The notes under the pieces: generated by a model
Seen by the model: the letters and a program-made list of their open reading frames with translations, nothing else
Told to the model about the DNA's origin: nothing
Database searches by the model: none
Translations under genes and position numbers: made by a program
In this document: one piece after another, positions 5,765-5,890 of the stretch
Layout: each line of letters begins with the position of its first letter
Numbering within the stretch: the stretch's first letter is position 1
Origin: CAVSUR01 sp052143655
Lineage (GTDB): Bacteria > Actinomycetota > Actinomycetes > Streptosporangiales > Streptosporangiaceae
NCBI GenBank assembly: GCA_052143655.1
Contig: JBKQSL010000037.1
Coordinates: 1 to 5,890 of the forward strand
Direction: 5' to 3'
DNA: 5,890 nucleotides

Positions 5765-5890
5765 GATCACGATCGGATGGCCGCGGCCGAGGAAGAAGAT
5801 GCCGGGGTAGCCCCTGGTCCAGAACCCGGCGCTGGGGTTATCCCGGAGCGTCGAGTGCGCGATGCGCAGGGTCCCGGTGCGGTTGTCGCT
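5747..5890 (-). CDS. C-terminal end of an unidentified protein, possibly a right-handed beta-helix
   Basis: A frame open from the window edge encodes 47 residues ending in PIVIDSRLS before TGA (5749-5747); the start is beyond the window. The fragment alternates short hydrophobic stretches with Asn/Gly/Ser turns (TLRIAHSTLRDNPSAGF, then GIFFLGRGHPIVIDS), and phrases such as HSTLRDNPSAGF resemble the coils of parallel beta-helix, pectate-lyase-like secreted proteins. That is an impression from a short piece, not a domain match. The terminating palindrome and the lack of a competing frame support that it is a real gene end. Confidence 0.6.
   Translation of the reverse strand, partial: SDNRTGTLRIAHSTLRDNPSAGFWTRGYPGIFFLGRGHPIVIDSRLS

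Overview
The window comes from a high-GC actinomycete chromosome. The evidence is the strong G/C bias at third codon positions, GC-rich hairpins without U-tracts, a tRNA gene without encoded CCA, and gene families typical of Streptomyces, Streptosporangiales or Frankia relatives. No species can be named from the sequence. It reads as a junction between mobile DNA on the left (1 to about 3867) and ordinary chromosome on the right (3867 to 5890).

Left part. Positions 200-2458 (minus) encode a 752-residue DDE-type transposase with two N-terminal helix-turn-helix units, a cysteine cluster and a charged helical segment. It is probably the single gene of an insertion sequence whose ends lie near the window start and near 2500. 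Immediately right of it, 2585-3734 (plus) encodes a tyrosine integrase with all catalytic residues (R, K, HxxR, H, Y) but one extra base at 2879-2883, which breaks the reading frame in the core-binding domain. The gene also lacks a well-placed ribosome binding site. In-frame sequence after its stop codon encodes a VSKAVSKT repeat, so the C-terminus may be shortened as well. The integrase ends 132 bases from the 3' end of a tRNA-Arg(ACG) gene (3867-3939, minus), the usual layout for an integrative element inserted in a tRNA gene. I infer a decayed integrative element that also carries an IS. The rest of it, including any excisionase, replication or transfer genes, would lie left of the window.

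Right part. After the tRNA come a well-preserved acyl-CoA synthetase of the AMP-binding family (4045-5631, minus), with a good ribosome binding site and a plausible promoter, and then the last 47 codons of a gene entering from the right (5747-5890, minus). That gene ends inside a perfect 28-base palindrome that probably works as its terminator. The right-hand genes, including the tRNA, all lie on the minus strand but look separately transcribed.

No CRISPR array, toxin-antitoxin pair or defence gene is visible, and I do not see a clear new biological system. The most informative points are the broken integrase at the tRNA, the stop codon before an in-frame VSK repeat, and the uncommon transposase architecture.
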